DNA of 64,000 bases from Stenotrophomonas sp. YIM B06876 (GTDB taxonomy: Bacteria > Pseudomonadota > Gammaproteobacteria > Xanthomonadales > Xanthomonadaceae). Shown here one piece after another: positions 51,845 to 60,602 of this stretch. The position numbers and the translations under genes are program-made. The notes below the pieces were generated by a model. The model was not told where the DNA came from, made no database searches, and was given only the letters and a program-made list of their open reading frames with translations. Each line of letters opens with the position of its first letter. Position 1 is the stretch's first letter. The stretch lies in contig NZ_JAUJUJ010000004.1 of NCBI RefSeq assembly GCF_030711595.1, positions 64,622 through 128,621 of the forward strand, written 5' to 3'.

Positions 51845-52722
51845 ATCAGGTGCCTCCTGCGGCCGAAGTGCAGCAACAGCGTGGTCACCGCCAGGATGAT
51901 CAGGAACAGCAGGAACGCCACGGCCGAGGCGCGGCCAAGGTTCCACCATTTGAAGCCTTCCTCGAACATGAAATACAGCACGCTGACCGTGCTTTGCAGC
52001 GGATCGCCGCGGGTCATCACATACGGCTCGGCAAACAGCTGGAAATAGCCGGAAATGGTGATCACCCCGACCACCAGCAGCACCGGCCCCAGCATCGGCA
52101 CGGTGATGTGCAGCAGCTGCTGCCAGCGCGACGCCCCGTCGATGCGCGCGGCCTCATACAGGTCTCGCGGAATGGCCTGCAGCCCGGCCAGGAAAATCAC
52201 CATGTTGTAGCCGAAGTTTTTCCACACCGCGAACAGCATGATCGTCGGCATCGCCCAGTGCGGGTCGCCCAGCCAGTCGACCGGGTGGATGCCCAGATGG
52301 CCCAGGCCCCAGTTCACCAGCCCGTAACGGGTATGGAACAGATAGCGCCAGATCACCGCCACCGCCACCAGCGTGGTCACCACCGGGGCGAACAGCGCGG
52401 TGCGGAACAGCGCCTTGCACCGCGCCGCCGGGGCATTGAGCAACAATGCGGCCGCCAGCGAGACGGCAATGGACAGCGGCACGCCGATGAGCACGAAATA
52501 GAAGGTGTTGCCCAGCGACTTCCAGAAAATCGGCGTCTGCAGCAGGTCGATGTAATTGTCCAGACCGATGAAGCGCAGGTTGCGCGCATCGGCCAGCGCA
52601 TACAGGTCGAAATCGGTCAGGCTCAGCGCCAGCGCCGACAGCACCGGCACCCCGAAAAACACCAGCAGCACGATCAGCGCCGGCGCGGCGAACAGCCAGC
52701 CAGCCAGTGCCCCCCGCTTCAT
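51841..52722 (-). CDS. Sugar ABC transporter permease (MalF type)
   Basis: A 293-residue permease with six helices; helix 1 opens GWLFAAPALIVLLVFFGVPV, and the EAA loop is RDLYEAARIDGASRWQQLLHITVPM. The block FGYNMVIFLAGLQAIP is the usual MalF-half signature before that loop. It overlaps the binding-protein gene upstream by 4 bp and the MalG-type gene downstream by 4 bp. Confidence 0.93.
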   Translation of the reverse strand: MKRGALAGWLFAAPALIVLLVFFGVPVLSALALSLTDFDLYALADARNLRFIGLDNYIDLLQTPIFWKSLGNTFYFVLIGVPLSIAVSLAAALLLNAPAARCKALFRTALFAPVVTTLVAVAVIWRYLFHTRYGLVNWGLGHLGIHPVDWLGDPHWAMPTIMLFAVWKNFGYNMVIFLAGLQAIPRDLYEAARIDGASRWQQLLHITVPMLGPVLLVVGVITISGYFQLFAEPYVMTRGDPLQSTVSVLYFMFEEGFKWWNLGRASAVAFLLFLIILAVTTLLLHFGRRRHLI

Positions 52723-54014
52723 CGCTGCTGCTCCTGCGGCGCGGCGGCGCCCTCACGTTGCGCATGGATCCAGCGGCGCTTGGCCAGGATCGCATCCACG
52801 TTCCTGTCCAGTTCGCGCACCGCGGCATCCTGGCCCAGCCCGCCCCGCACCACCTGTTCGGTGACGATGCGCAGTTCCTGGGCGATGCGCTCCCACTCCA
52901 GTACTTTGGGCGTCGGCTTGACCCGCTCCAGCTGGTCGCGGAACGGTGCCGCCAGCGGATCATTCGCCAGCGCCGGATCGTCCCAGCTGCTGCGCCGCGG
53001 CGGCAGGTCGCCGATCAGATGGTAGAAACGCCGCTGGATCTGCGGCCGCGACAGGAATTCAATCAGCTTCCACGCCGCCTGCTTGTGCCGCGAGGAGCGG
53101 AAGATCACCAGACTGGTGCCGCCGGCGATACCCGCCCCGGGTCCGTCCGGTCCCGGCAAGACCGCGGTGCCCCACTCGCCCGCCAGCCCCGGCGGCTGCA
53201 ACCTCTTGAACTCGCGGATGTTCCACGGGCCGGACACATAGAACACGTAGAAACCGTTGAAGAACTCGTCCCAGACGTTGGAGATCTGGGTCTCGGATAT
53301 CTTCGGCGCCCAGCCCTGCGCGAACATGTTTTCATAGAACGCCAGCGCCCGCCGGAAGCCGGCGCTGCGGAAATTGCCACGGGTGCCGTCATCGCGCAGC
53401 AGCGGATCGGGCTGCTGCAGCGCAAACGAAAGCTGCTGCTCGAACTCGTTGACCGGCATCAGCACCGCGTACCGGTCGGGACCCTGCATTCTCTTGACCG
53501 CCGCCAGCATCGTTTCCCACTGCGCCCAGGTCCGCGGCGGCCGGTCGAACCCGGCCTTGCGCAGCAGGTCTTTGCGGTAGAACAGCAGCCGCGTGTCCAC
53601 GTACCACGGAATGCCCACCAGCTCGCCCTCGATCAGGTTGGTGTCCCAGATGCCCTGGAAATAGTCGGCCGGCTGCACCACCGTCGATGCGTCCACATAC
53701 GGCCGCAACGGGGTCAGGCTGCCCAGCGTGGCGAATTCGGGAATCCAGGTATTGCCCAGCTGGCAGAGGTCCGGCAGGCCGTCGGCCGCGAACGCGGTCA
53801 GCAGTTTCTCGTGCGCGGCGGTCCACGGAATGTTCTGCACATCGACATGGATACCTGGATTTTCCGCTTCGAACTCGCCGATCAGGCCACTGACGACTTC
53901 CGCCTCGCGGCCCATCGCCCAGAAGCGCAGCGTCACCCCGTCCGCCGGCTCGCGGCCACAGCCGCCCAGCAACAGCGCCAGCAACAGCAGGCTGGCGCGG
54001 CGCAGACGCGCCAT
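52719..54014 (-). CDS. Sugar ABC transporter substrate-binding lipoprotein
   Basis: A 431-residue extracellular solute-binding protein of family 1 (CUT1). The signal MARLRRASLLLLALLLGGC makes it a lipoprotein (Cys19). The mature chain opens VTLRFWAMG and has GIPWYVDTRLLFYRKDLLRKAGF, GPWNIREF and a GIAGGTSLVIFRSS block typical of maltose/oligosaccharide binders. Its tail is Gln/Ala-rich. Gram-negative binding proteins are mostly soluble, so the lipid anchor is slightly unusual. It lies 7 bp after the GH144-like gene. Confidence 0.9.
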   Translation of the reverse strand: MARLRRASLLLLALLLGGCGREPADGVTLRFWAMGREAEVVSGLIGEFEAENPGIHVDVQNIPWTAAHEKLLTAFAADGLPDLCQLGNTWIPEFATLGSLTPLRPYVDASTVVQPADYFQGIWDTNLIEGELVGIPWYVDTRLLFYRKDLLRKAGFDRPPRTWAQWETMLAAVKRMQGPDRYAVLMPVNEFEQQLSFALQQPDPLLRDDGTRGNFRSAGFRRALAFYENMFAQGWAPKISETQISNVWDEFFNGFYVFYVSGPWNIREFKRLQPPGLAGEWGTAVLPGPDGPGAGIAGGTSLVIFRSSRHKQAAWKLIEFLSRPQIQRRFYHLIGDLPPRRSSWDDPALANDPLAAPFRDQLERVKPTPKVLEWERIAQELRIVTEQVVRGGLGQDAAVRELDRNVDAILAKRRWIHAQREGAAAPQEQQR

Positions 54015-54021
54015 GGCCGGA

Positions 54022-55629
54022 CTAATTGACCGGTTCCGGCTGGGGGGACGCATTCTTCTGCTCCTGCGCCGCGGCCGCGCGCGACTCGGCGATGCCCACC
54101 GCGCGCGCTGCCGCCGCCTGCTCATTCTTGTGCAGCGGCTGGAAGCCGCCTTCATCGCTCAACCAGCCACCGCTGAACCCGGCCCGCTCCAGCCCGGCGC
54201 GGATATAGGCGTTCTTTTTCATCACCGTCCACACGAATTCGTTGCGGTAGTTGGCGATCATGGTCAGGATCGGGCCCTGGTCGATGGCGATGTAGTCACT
54301 GGCCACCCAGCCGCGGTCCGGCACCAGCCGCCCGGTCTTGAGAGGGATGTCGTAATTGAAACTGGGGTTGAACGAGTCCAGGAAGCCGTAGCTGGAATAC
54401 AGGAAGTCGCCGTAGCGCCTGTGCATTTCCACCGTGGCGGGAATCACCACCTCCGGGGCGAAGACCAGCGAGCCGATGGCCGCGGTCGGGGCGATGGTGC
54501 CGTCATCGAAATTCTCGCGCAGGCCGGCGCCGCGCGCCGAGTAGTGGCGGAACTGGCGCTGGTCACCGCGGTATTCCTGGGTGGTGTTCTGCGGGCCATC
54601 GCTGGCGGTCAGCCCCCAGACATTCTCGCCGTAGTCTTTCCACTTCATCGGGTTGTCGATGGCGTACTCGCGCTGGGCCAGCGCCGCGCGGCGGCTGTTG
54701 AGGAAGTAATCGATGCCGCGTTCGCGCATGTAGCCATCCTGGATATCGCGGAAGTCGATCCAGACATGGCTGTACTGGTGGCCGAAGGCCGGCCCGAACG
54801 ACAGGTATTCCTGGCCTTCGAACACGCCCCAGTCGTTGTCGTAGGTGCGGGTCCATACCGTCCAGGCATCCGGGCTGACCGGGTGCGTAGGCGAGCCCAG
54901 TGCGAGGATGTACAGCATCATCGCCTCGTTGTAGCCCATCCAGTCGTGCTGGATGAAGCCGCTCTCCGGGAACCAGCCCATCGACACCAGCGGCTTGCGC
55001 TGCTGCAGCCAGTTCCAGTCCACGCGCCGGTAGATCACGTCGGCGATCTGGCGGATTTCCTTCTCGCGCGGATCGCTGCCGTCGTAATACGACTGCGCGA
55101 ACAGCGCGCCCATCAACATCAGCGCCGTATCCACACTGGAAAGCTCCACCCAGCTGTCGTAGCGGCGGCCCTGCTGCATGTCCAGGAAGTGGTAGTAGAA
55201 GCCCTTGTAGCCGCCCTTGCCGGTGCGCTGCGGGCCGCTGGGCACATCGCGCAGGAACTTCAGCGTCAACAAGGTGCGGTCGATCGCCTGGTTGCGGCTG
55301 ACCCAGCCCTTTTCGATTCCGATCGGATACGCGGTCAGGGCGAAACCGACCGAGGCGATGCTGGCGAAGGGACGCGAAGGATAACGGTCAGGGGTCAGTC
55401 CATTGACCTCGTTGGTGGTGTCCCAGAAGAACTGGAAGGTGCGTCGCTCGATATCGTCGAACAACGGCGGCAACTCCGGCTTCAGCGACCGCGGCGGCAG
55501 CTCGGCCTCGATCAGGATCACCTGCGGCCGGGGTTTTGCCGTGCCTGTCGGGGGGGTGGCAGGCTGGCACGCGGCAAATCCGCACAACAGCGCCGCGATC
55601 AGCACCCCACGTTTGAAGCCCGGGACCAT
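54022..55629 (-). CDS. GH144-like glucanase lipoprotein (glucoamylase-family, COG5368)
   Basis: A 535-residue protein. The signal VPGFKRGVLIAALLCGFAAC ends at a lipidated Cys. The catalytic part is of the 'glucoamylase family' (PF10091) that includes GH144 endo-beta-1,2-glucanases, an (alpha/alpha)6 barrel. Marks are RTFQFFWDTTNEVNGLTPDR, SIASVGFALTAYPIG, GFYYHFLDMQQGRR and IDQGPILTMIANYRN. The ATG at 55629 is given; GTG or TTG starts up to 55647 are possible. It follows the TonB receptor gene across a 10-bp-stem hairpin. Beta-1,2-glucan as substrate is an inference from the family. Confidence 0.85.
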   Translation of the reverse strand: MVPGFKRGVLIAALLCGFAACQPATPPTGTAKPRPQVILIEAELPPRSLKPELPPLFDDIERRTFQFFWDTTNEVNGLTPDRYPSRPFASIASVGFALTAYPIGIEKGWVSRNQAIDRTLLTLKFLRDVPSGPQRTGKGGYKGFYYHFLDMQQGRRYDSWVELSSVDTALMLMGALFAQSYYDGSDPREKEIRQIADVIYRRVDWNWLQQRKPLVSMGWFPESGFIQHDWMGYNEAMMLYILALGSPTHPVSPDAWTVWTRTYDNDWGVFEGQEYLSFGPAFGHQYSHVWIDFRDIQDGYMRERGIDYFLNSRRAALAQREYAIDNPMKWKDYGENVWGLTASDGPQNTTQEYRGDQRQFRHYSARGAGLRENFDDGTIAPTAAIGSLVFAPEVVIPATVEMHRRYGDFLYSSYGFLDSFNPSFNYDIPLKTGRLVPDRGWVASDYIAIDQGPILTMIANYRNEFVWTVMKKNAYIRAGLERAGFSGGWLSDEGGFQPLHKNEQAAAARAVGIAESRAAAAQEQKNASPQPEPVN

Positions 55630-55707
55630 CACACTCTTCAAGACCACCCTCCAGAAAACAGGTACCGCACAAACGCCGGGGAAACCCGCGGGGCGGGCAT
55701 TGCCGCA

Positions 55708-55731
55708 GGACGCCGCCGGCAGGCGGCGTCC
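55708..55731 (-). terminator. Hairpin between the TonB receptor gene and the GH144-like gene
   Basis: A perfect 10-bp stem, GGACGCCGCC with GGCGGCGTCC, with a GGCA loop, starts 6 bases after the receptor stop codon. No T-run follows. It could protect the 3' end of the receptor mRNA or partly stop transcription, so that the receptor outnumbers downstream proteins. Confidence 0.55.
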
Positions 55732-55737
55732 TAGCGG

Positions 55738-58700
55738 TTACCAGTGCAGACCGAACGACAGCTTGAACGTGCGCGGCAGGTTGCCCAGGATCTCGTCGTT
55801 GGAGCGCTTGCCGAAATCAGGATTCGGCACCGCCACGCCATTGCGGTAATCGCCGCGATTGGTGTTGAAGTTGGTGAAACTGTGGTCATTGGTGACGTTG
55901 AACACGTCGCCGCGGATGCGCAGCTTCAGATCGGTGCCGGTATCCCATTCCTTCTGCACCGCCAGGTCCAGCTGGCGCTGGCGCGCGGGACTGAAGTACA
56001 GCGTCTCGAAGTAGCCGTTTGCGCAGCCGTCGATGAAATAGCAGTTGAGCCCGTCCTTGCCCGGCGCCGAGGCCAGCGTCAGCTTGGCCGAGAACTGCAG
56101 CCCCCAGTATTCGGCGATGCCGGTAGCCACCAGGCGGTGCTTGGAAATGCCGACCGAGCGGACGAAGGCGACATTGTCCAGGTTGGGATAGTCGAACGAA
56201 TAGTGTTCATCGCTGTTGGCCGCATTGCCGCGATTTTCCTTGGCATCGCTGTAGGTGTAGGCCACGGTGAACCCCCACGGCGATTCATGGGTGAACGGCT
56301 TGTCCACCGACAGCAGCAGCTGGGTGATACGGGTTTCCACGCCATTGTCGGCCTTGATGATGCTGCCATACCCGGGCAACCCATCGCCCCAAGGCGCACT
56401 GCCGAAGCTGGCACCGGGACCGTGGTAGCTGCCATCGGGACGGCGGTTGCCCAGGGTGAACAGGATGCCGTCGTGGCTTTCGATATGGGCCACCGCCACC
56501 GAGGTGTTCCACTCATTGCCGCCGACCGTGACGATATTGCGCATGCCCAGGCTGAGCTGGTCCGAATACGGCACCTTGAGTTCGTTGTTGATCAGATCCA
56601 CCTCGGCGCCCGCCCGCGACGGTCCGGCAATCAGCGCATACAGAGTGTCGCGATCGAAGTACGCCGGATTGAAGGCCAGACAGTTGCCGACCCCCACGCT
56701 GCACGGATGGTTGGGCGTGTTGAACTGGTAGGTGAAGCTGGGGAACGCGCCCTTTGACCGTTCCAGCGCGATGTAGTCGAACACGTTGCGGTCATAGGCG
56801 CGGCCAACACCGCCGAAGATCACATGGCGCTGGTCGTTGAACAGATCGTAGGAGAAGCCCAGCCGCGGCTGCCAGGCATCCTTGAACGGTTTGCGGTTGT
56901 GGCCGGTGCTGATGTAGTCGTTGTAGTCGTAATCGACGTTGGCGTTGTTGACGTTCGGCCACGCCCGCAGCGCCTCGACGATCCCCTGCGGGGTGACGAA
57001 GTCCTCGAAACTGGACGATGTCTCGTAGTCGTAGCGCAGGCCCAGGTTCAACTGCAGCTTTTCGGTCACGTCCCAGTCGTCCTGGACGTAGAGGCCGTAC
57101 TGGCGGTTTTTGGACTCGATGTTGCGGCTGCCCGAATAATCCGGGGCGAACTGCACCTCGTACGGCACCATGGCGGCCAGCGCGGTATTGCCGGCGATCA
57201 GGTTGGCGTAATAGTCGTAGCGGAACTGCGGATTGTAGGGCTGCTGCTCGAACGCGTTCAGCTTCACATCCTTGAATTTGACCCCCAGTTTGATCGTGTG
57301 CCGCTCCAGGCCGGTAAAGGTCAAATCGTCCTGGAAGCCCCAGCCCTTCTGGCCCTTGTTCTGGAAATCGGCGCCGCCGCCCAGATGCAGGAAGGTCCCG
57401 AACCGGGTCGGATTGACCTGCTGGGTCCACGCATTGATCTGCTGCCCGTTGACCAGGTTGATCGCACGCGGATTGAAGCGGTCGTCCTCGTAGGTCAGGT
57501 GGGCGTCATTGAGCCAGTTGGTGCTGCTGAACTGGTAGCGCAGGTCGTAACGGGTACTGTCGTTGTTGTTGGTCTTGCCGGACTGCACCGAGTTCGGACC
57601 GTTGCCGACATCGGTGATTTCCGATTCGGTGCGGCGTTTGCTCGACAGCTCGAACAGATGCGCATCGCCCAGCTGCCAGGTCAGCTTGCCGAACCACAGA
57701 TCCTCGTTGAACGGGACGCTGGTCGAGACCAGGTACTGCGACAGCTCCGGGGTCAGGTCGGCGACGTTCACACCATTGTCGGCGCGCACGGTGCGCGGGC
57801 GTTCGAACTCCTTGCCCTCATAGGTCACGAAGAAGAACAGCGTGTCCCGCACGATCGGTCCGCCCAACGCGGCGCCGTACTGGGTCTCGCCGGAAGCGTT
57901 CTTGAAACCCTGCTTCTTTTCGATCGGGGTGGCTTCGCGCCACTCGGGCAGGCCGGTCTTGTCCCAGAAGAAGTCGCCATGGAACTCGTTGGTACCCGAC
58001 TTGGTCACCGCGGTCACCGCGGCGCTGCTGATCTGGTCGTACTCGGCCTTGTAGTTGGAGGTGATGACCTTGTATTCGCCGATGGCCAGCTGCGGGAACG
58101 GATTGCCCTGGCTCTGGGTCTGGCCGCTGATGCCACCGGCCAGGGTGTAGCTCTTCTGGCCCACGCCATCGATGAAAACATTGACGCCGTTGGCGCTCTG
58201 CGCGCCGCTTTTGAGCTGGCTGGTGTTGTTGGAGCGGGTCTCGAACACCATGCCCGGCACGGTGTCGGCAAAGGCCAGGAAGTTGCGCGAGGACTGCGGC
58301 AACGCGTCGATCTGGCGCTGGCTCACATAGGTCGCCACCTCCGAGGTCTTGGTTTCCACCGCCGCGGCCGCAGTCACCTGCACCGTATCGAGCGTGGTCG
58401 CCGCGCCGCTGGCGCCGGTTTCGGCCATGCCACCGAGCCCGAGGTCGAGCATTGCGATCTGGCCGACCTTGACGGTGATGGTCTGCGAGCGGGTCTGGCC
58501 GTCGGCGGACACATCGATCCGGTAGGTCCCCGGCGGCAGGCCGCCAAGCGAATAGGCGCCACTGGCGGTGCTCTGCACGCTGCGGGTGAGGCCGGTAGCC
58601 AGGTTGGTGGCGGTGACCTGGGCCTGTGCGGCCGGTGCCGAATCAGCGGTCACCTGACCACGGATGGTGGCCGCGGTGCTTTGCGCGAACGCGGGTGCGG

Positions 58701-58782
58701 CGCCAAGCAGCAGACAGCTGGCCAAGGCGCAGCTGAGCAGTTTTCGGGCCGGCGTGGCTGGGGGATGGATAGCATGTCTCAT
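55738..58782 (-). CDS. TonB-dependent receptor, Oar-like
   Basis: A 1,014-residue outer-membrane protein. A signal peptide (about 1-33, ending APAFAQS) is followed by a CarboxypepD-regulatory-like domain (about 36-115; TIRGQVTADSAPAAQAQV), a TonB-box-like TLDTVQVTAAA, a plug domain (about 140-270) and a long beta barrel ending FKLSFGLHW with the terminal aromatic residue. This matches the Oar-like group used for carbohydrate uptake in Xanthomonads. The ATG at 58782 follows a GGAGA site. It is 71 bp downstream of the LacI gene and upstream of glycosidase and ABC genes. Confidence 0.9.
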   Translation of the reverse strand: MRHAIHPPATPARKLLSCALASCLLLGAAPAFAQSTAATIRGQVTADSAPAAQAQVTATNLATGLTRSVQSTASGAYSLGGLPPGTYRIDVSADGQTRSQTITVKVGQIAMLDLGLGGMAETGASGAATTLDTVQVTAAAAVETKTSEVATYVSQRQIDALPQSSRNFLAFADTVPGMVFETRSNNTSQLKSGAQSANGVNVFIDGVGQKSYTLAGGISGQTQSQGNPFPQLAIGEYKVITSNYKAEYDQISSAAVTAVTKSGTNEFHGDFFWDKTGLPEWREATPIEKKQGFKNASGETQYGAALGGPIVRDTLFFFVTYEGKEFERPRTVRADNGVNVADLTPELSQYLVSTSVPFNEDLWFGKLTWQLGDAHLFELSSKRRTESEITDVGNGPNSVQSGKTNNNDSTRYDLRYQFSSTNWLNDAHLTYEDDRFNPRAINLVNGQQINAWTQQVNPTRFGTFLHLGGGADFQNKGQKGWGFQDDLTFTGLERHTIKLGVKFKDVKLNAFEQQPYNPQFRYDYYANLIAGNTALAAMVPYEVQFAPDYSGSRNIESKNRQYGLYVQDDWDVTEKLQLNLGLRYDYETSSSFEDFVTPQGIVEALRAWPNVNNANVDYDYNDYISTGHNRKPFKDAWQPRLGFSYDLFNDQRHVIFGGVGRAYDRNVFDYIALERSKGAFPSFTYQFNTPNHPCSVGVGNCLAFNPAYFDRDTLYALIAGPSRAGAEVDLINNELKVPYSDQLSLGMRNIVTVGGNEWNTSVAVAHIESHDGILFTLGNRRPDGSYHGPGASFGSAPWGDGLPGYGSIIKADNGVETRITQLLLSVDKPFTHESPWGFTVAYTYSDAKENRGNAANSDEHYSFDYPNLDNVAFVRSVGISKHRLVATGIAEYWGLQFSAKLTLASAPGKDGLNCYFIDGCANGYFETLYFSPARQRQLDLAVQKEWDTGTDLKLRIRGDVFNVTNDHSFTNFNTNRGDYRNGVAVPNPDFGKRSNDEILGNLPRTFKLSFGLHW

Positions 58783-58819
58783 GGTGGATCTCTCTCCGGG
58801 TCGCCGCCGCTGTGCGGCC

Positions 58820-58833
58820 ACAAAACGATTGCA
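58820..58833. promoter_or_regulatory. Second LacI-like half-conserved box before the TonB receptor
   Basis: On the minus strand TGCAATCGTTTTGT shares the CGTTTT core with the box upstream of lacI (TGTAAACGTTTTCA). It lies 38 bases before the receptor start codon. The match is partial, so this is only a candidate. Confidence 0.3.
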
Positions 58834-58853
58834 AGGGGGGGGAATTGCCGGCA

Positions 58854-59885
58854 TCAGCGGCCGGCCATGGAAGAAGGGGAAACAACGCTGGAGTCGCGCA
58901 CGACCAGGGTGGGCATCACGGTCTGGCCTGATGTCCCCGTCACCCCTTCGCTGTCGATCACTTGCAACAGATGCGACATCGCGCGTTTCCCCAGCCCGGC
59001 GATACTCACCTGCATCGTCGTCAATGCCGGGTGAACGAAGCGCGCCAGCGGAATGTCGTCAAAGCCGGCCAGCGCCACCTGCCGCGGGACGTGGATGCCG
59101 GCCTGGTTGAATGCATACAGGCAGCCGAGCGCCATCATGTCGTTGGCGGCAAATACCGCATCGGGCAGCGCAGCGGAGGCCAGGAGCGACCGTCCGGCTC
59201 GATATCCCGAGGCCTCATCGAAGTCGCCCGGCAATTCGATGCCCACCGCGCCATTCCCATAGGCGGCAAGCGCATCGCGAAACCCGCGCAGGCGCTCGCG
59301 CGCGTCGTAGTTCTGCCCAGGCCCGCCGATGAACGCGATACGGCGATGGCCGACGTCGAGCAGATGCCGGGTCATGGCCAGCGCGCCGGCATGGTCGTCG
59401 ATACTGAAACCGGGATAGCGCGGATCGGACAAGGGCGTATTGATCAGGACCGTCGGCAGTGCCGGTGGCAGATTGTCAGTGAGAAAATCGGGGTTGGCCG
59501 TATACGGCGACAACACCAGCAATCCATCCACGCGTCCGCGCATCGCCTGCAGCGCCACGCCTTGTTGCTCCTGGTCGCCGTGGTAACTGGATATCAGCAG
59601 ATGCTGGCCATGCGCACGGGCGACACCGTCGATGCCACGCATCAACTCGGAAAAGAATTCCCCGTGCAGGTCCGGCAACACCACCCCGACCGTCTGCGTG
59701 CGGCGGCTGCTGAGGCTGCGCGCCGCCGCATGCGGGCTGTAGCGCAGGCGCCGGGCCACCTCGATGACCAGCCGGCGTACCGGCTCGGCCACGTTGTGGC
59801 GCCCGTTGAGGGCGCGCGACACCGTGGCGACCGATACGTTCGCCTCTCGGGCCACATCCTTGATGGTGATCGCCGTCTTCGCCAC
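58854..59885 (-). CDS. LacI-family transcriptional regulator
   Basis: A 343-residue repressor-type regulator. The helix-turn-helix is ITIKDVAREANVSVATVSRALNG (about 7-29), followed by a hinge region and a periplasmic-binding-like effector domain with VGVVLPDLHGEFFSELMRGID, RRIAFIGGPG and VALAGFDDIPLARFVHPALTTM. Hinge residues YSPHAAARSLSSRRT are typical. It heads the glycan locus, and a near-palindromic box lies 34 bp upstream of its ATG, which suggests autoregulation and control of the receptor operon by an imported sugar. Confidence 0.94.
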   Translation of the reverse strand: MAKTAITIKDVAREANVSVATVSRALNGRHNVAEPVRRLVIEVARRLRYSPHAAARSLSSRRTQTVGVVLPDLHGEFFSELMRGIDGVARAHGQHLLISSYHGDQEQQGVALQAMRGRVDGLLVLSPYTANPDFLTDNLPPALPTVLINTPLSDPRYPGFSIDDHAGALAMTRHLLDVGHRRIAFIGGPGQNYDARERLRGFRDALAAYGNGAVGIELPGDFDEASGYRAGRSLLASAALPDAVFAANDMMALGCLYAFNQAGIHVPRQVALAGFDDIPLARFVHPALTTMQVSIAGLGKRAMSHLLQVIDSEGVTGTSGQTVMPTLVVRDSSVVSPSSMAGR

Positions 59886-59919
59886 CGTGTTGCGCTCCGC
59901 AGGGCGGGGTCGCGCGGAC

Positions 59920-59933
59920 TGTAAACGTTTTCA
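59920..59933. promoter_or_regulatory. LacI-type operator upstream of the regulator
   Basis: TGTAAACGTTTTCA is a near-perfect 14-bp palindrome with the central CG typical of LacI/PurR-family operators, such as TGTAAACGTTTACA. A further TGTAAACA-like piece follows at 59942. It sits in the lacI promoter region. Confidence 0.6.
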
Positions 59934-60039
59934 GCGCGAAATGTAAACAGCTTGTTATCCGCACCCCGCGCGGCAAGGCGGGCGCGGGGCGCGGCATGAC
60001 AGCCAAACTCCCGCCCCGCCGGTGGCAGACCTGGCCGGC

Positions 60040-60306
60040 CTACCCGAGCGGCGGTGGCTCGGCCTTGATCGACAACGCATGGATATCGGTCTGCATCATC
60101 CCGCCCAGCGCCGCGTAGACCGCGCGGTGCCGCGCCAGCGGCGGCATGCCGGCGAACGCGTCACTGACGATCACCACATTGAAGTGCCCACGGCCGTCAC
60201 GGGCCCCGGCGTGACCGGCATGGCGATGGCTGTCATCCTCCACCTCGAGCCGTTGCGGCGCGAAAGCCTGCTGCAAGGCGGCACGGATGCGCTCGACCCG
60301 ACTCAT
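60040..60306 (-). CDS. bolA: BolA family protein
   Basis: An 88-residue BolA-fold protein. The conserved carboxyl block [23 protein letters not shown] and [19 protein letters not shown] are clear. BolA proteins bind monothiol glutaredoxins through an iron-sulfur cluster and also act in stress and morphology control. It overlaps the YciI gene by 4 bp; the yciI-bolA pair is common in Xanthomonads. Confidence 0.92.
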   Translation of the reverse strand: MSRVERIRAALQQAFAPQRLEVEDDSHRHAGHAGARDGRGHFNVVIVSDAFAGMPPLARHRAVYAALGGMMQTDIHALSIKAEPPPLG

Positions 60307-60602
60307 GGCAGCACCTTGCGGAACGGACGCACCTCGACACGGGAATAGACCCCGGCCGCCACATACGGGTCGGCCTGGGCCCAGGCCTTGGCCGCGGCCA
60401 GATCCTCGAAACCGGCTATCACCACGCTGCCGCTGAAGCCGGCCATGCCCGGGTCTTCGGCATCAACCGCCGGACAAGGACCGGCCACCAGCAGCCGTCC
60501 CTGGTCCAGCAATGCCTGCAATCTGGCCAGGTGGGCCGCCCGGGCGGCCTGCCGCTTGGCCAGCACCTGCTCGCCGTCATACCCCTCGATCACGTACCAC
60601 AC
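60303..60602 (-). CDS. YciI family protein
   Basis: A 99-residue dimeric alpha-beta barrel protein of the YciI/DGPF type. The chain opens [17 protein letters not shown] and ends [36 protein letters not shown] is the family's usual 'DPY' block. A His-Asp pair in the fold suggests an enzyme, but the substrate is unknown. It is translated together with bolA by overlap. Confidence 0.9.
   Translation of the reverse strand: MWYVIEGYDGEQVLAKRQAARAAHLARLQALLDQGRLLVAGPCPAVDAEDPGMAGFSGSVVIAGFEDLAAAKAWAQADPYVAAGVYSRVEVRPFRKVLP

Noticed and set aside
42164..58842. Runs of eight G or C (zwf at 42164, upstream of the TonB receptor at 58835; another in scpB at 61983) as phase-variation tracts
   Set aside because: At this GC content about a dozen such runs are expected by chance in 64 kb, and those in genes keep the frame open.
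56824..59034. 736-codon plus-strand open frame antisense to the TonB receptor
   Set aside because: No domain or start signal, and it covers two well-supported minus-strand genes.
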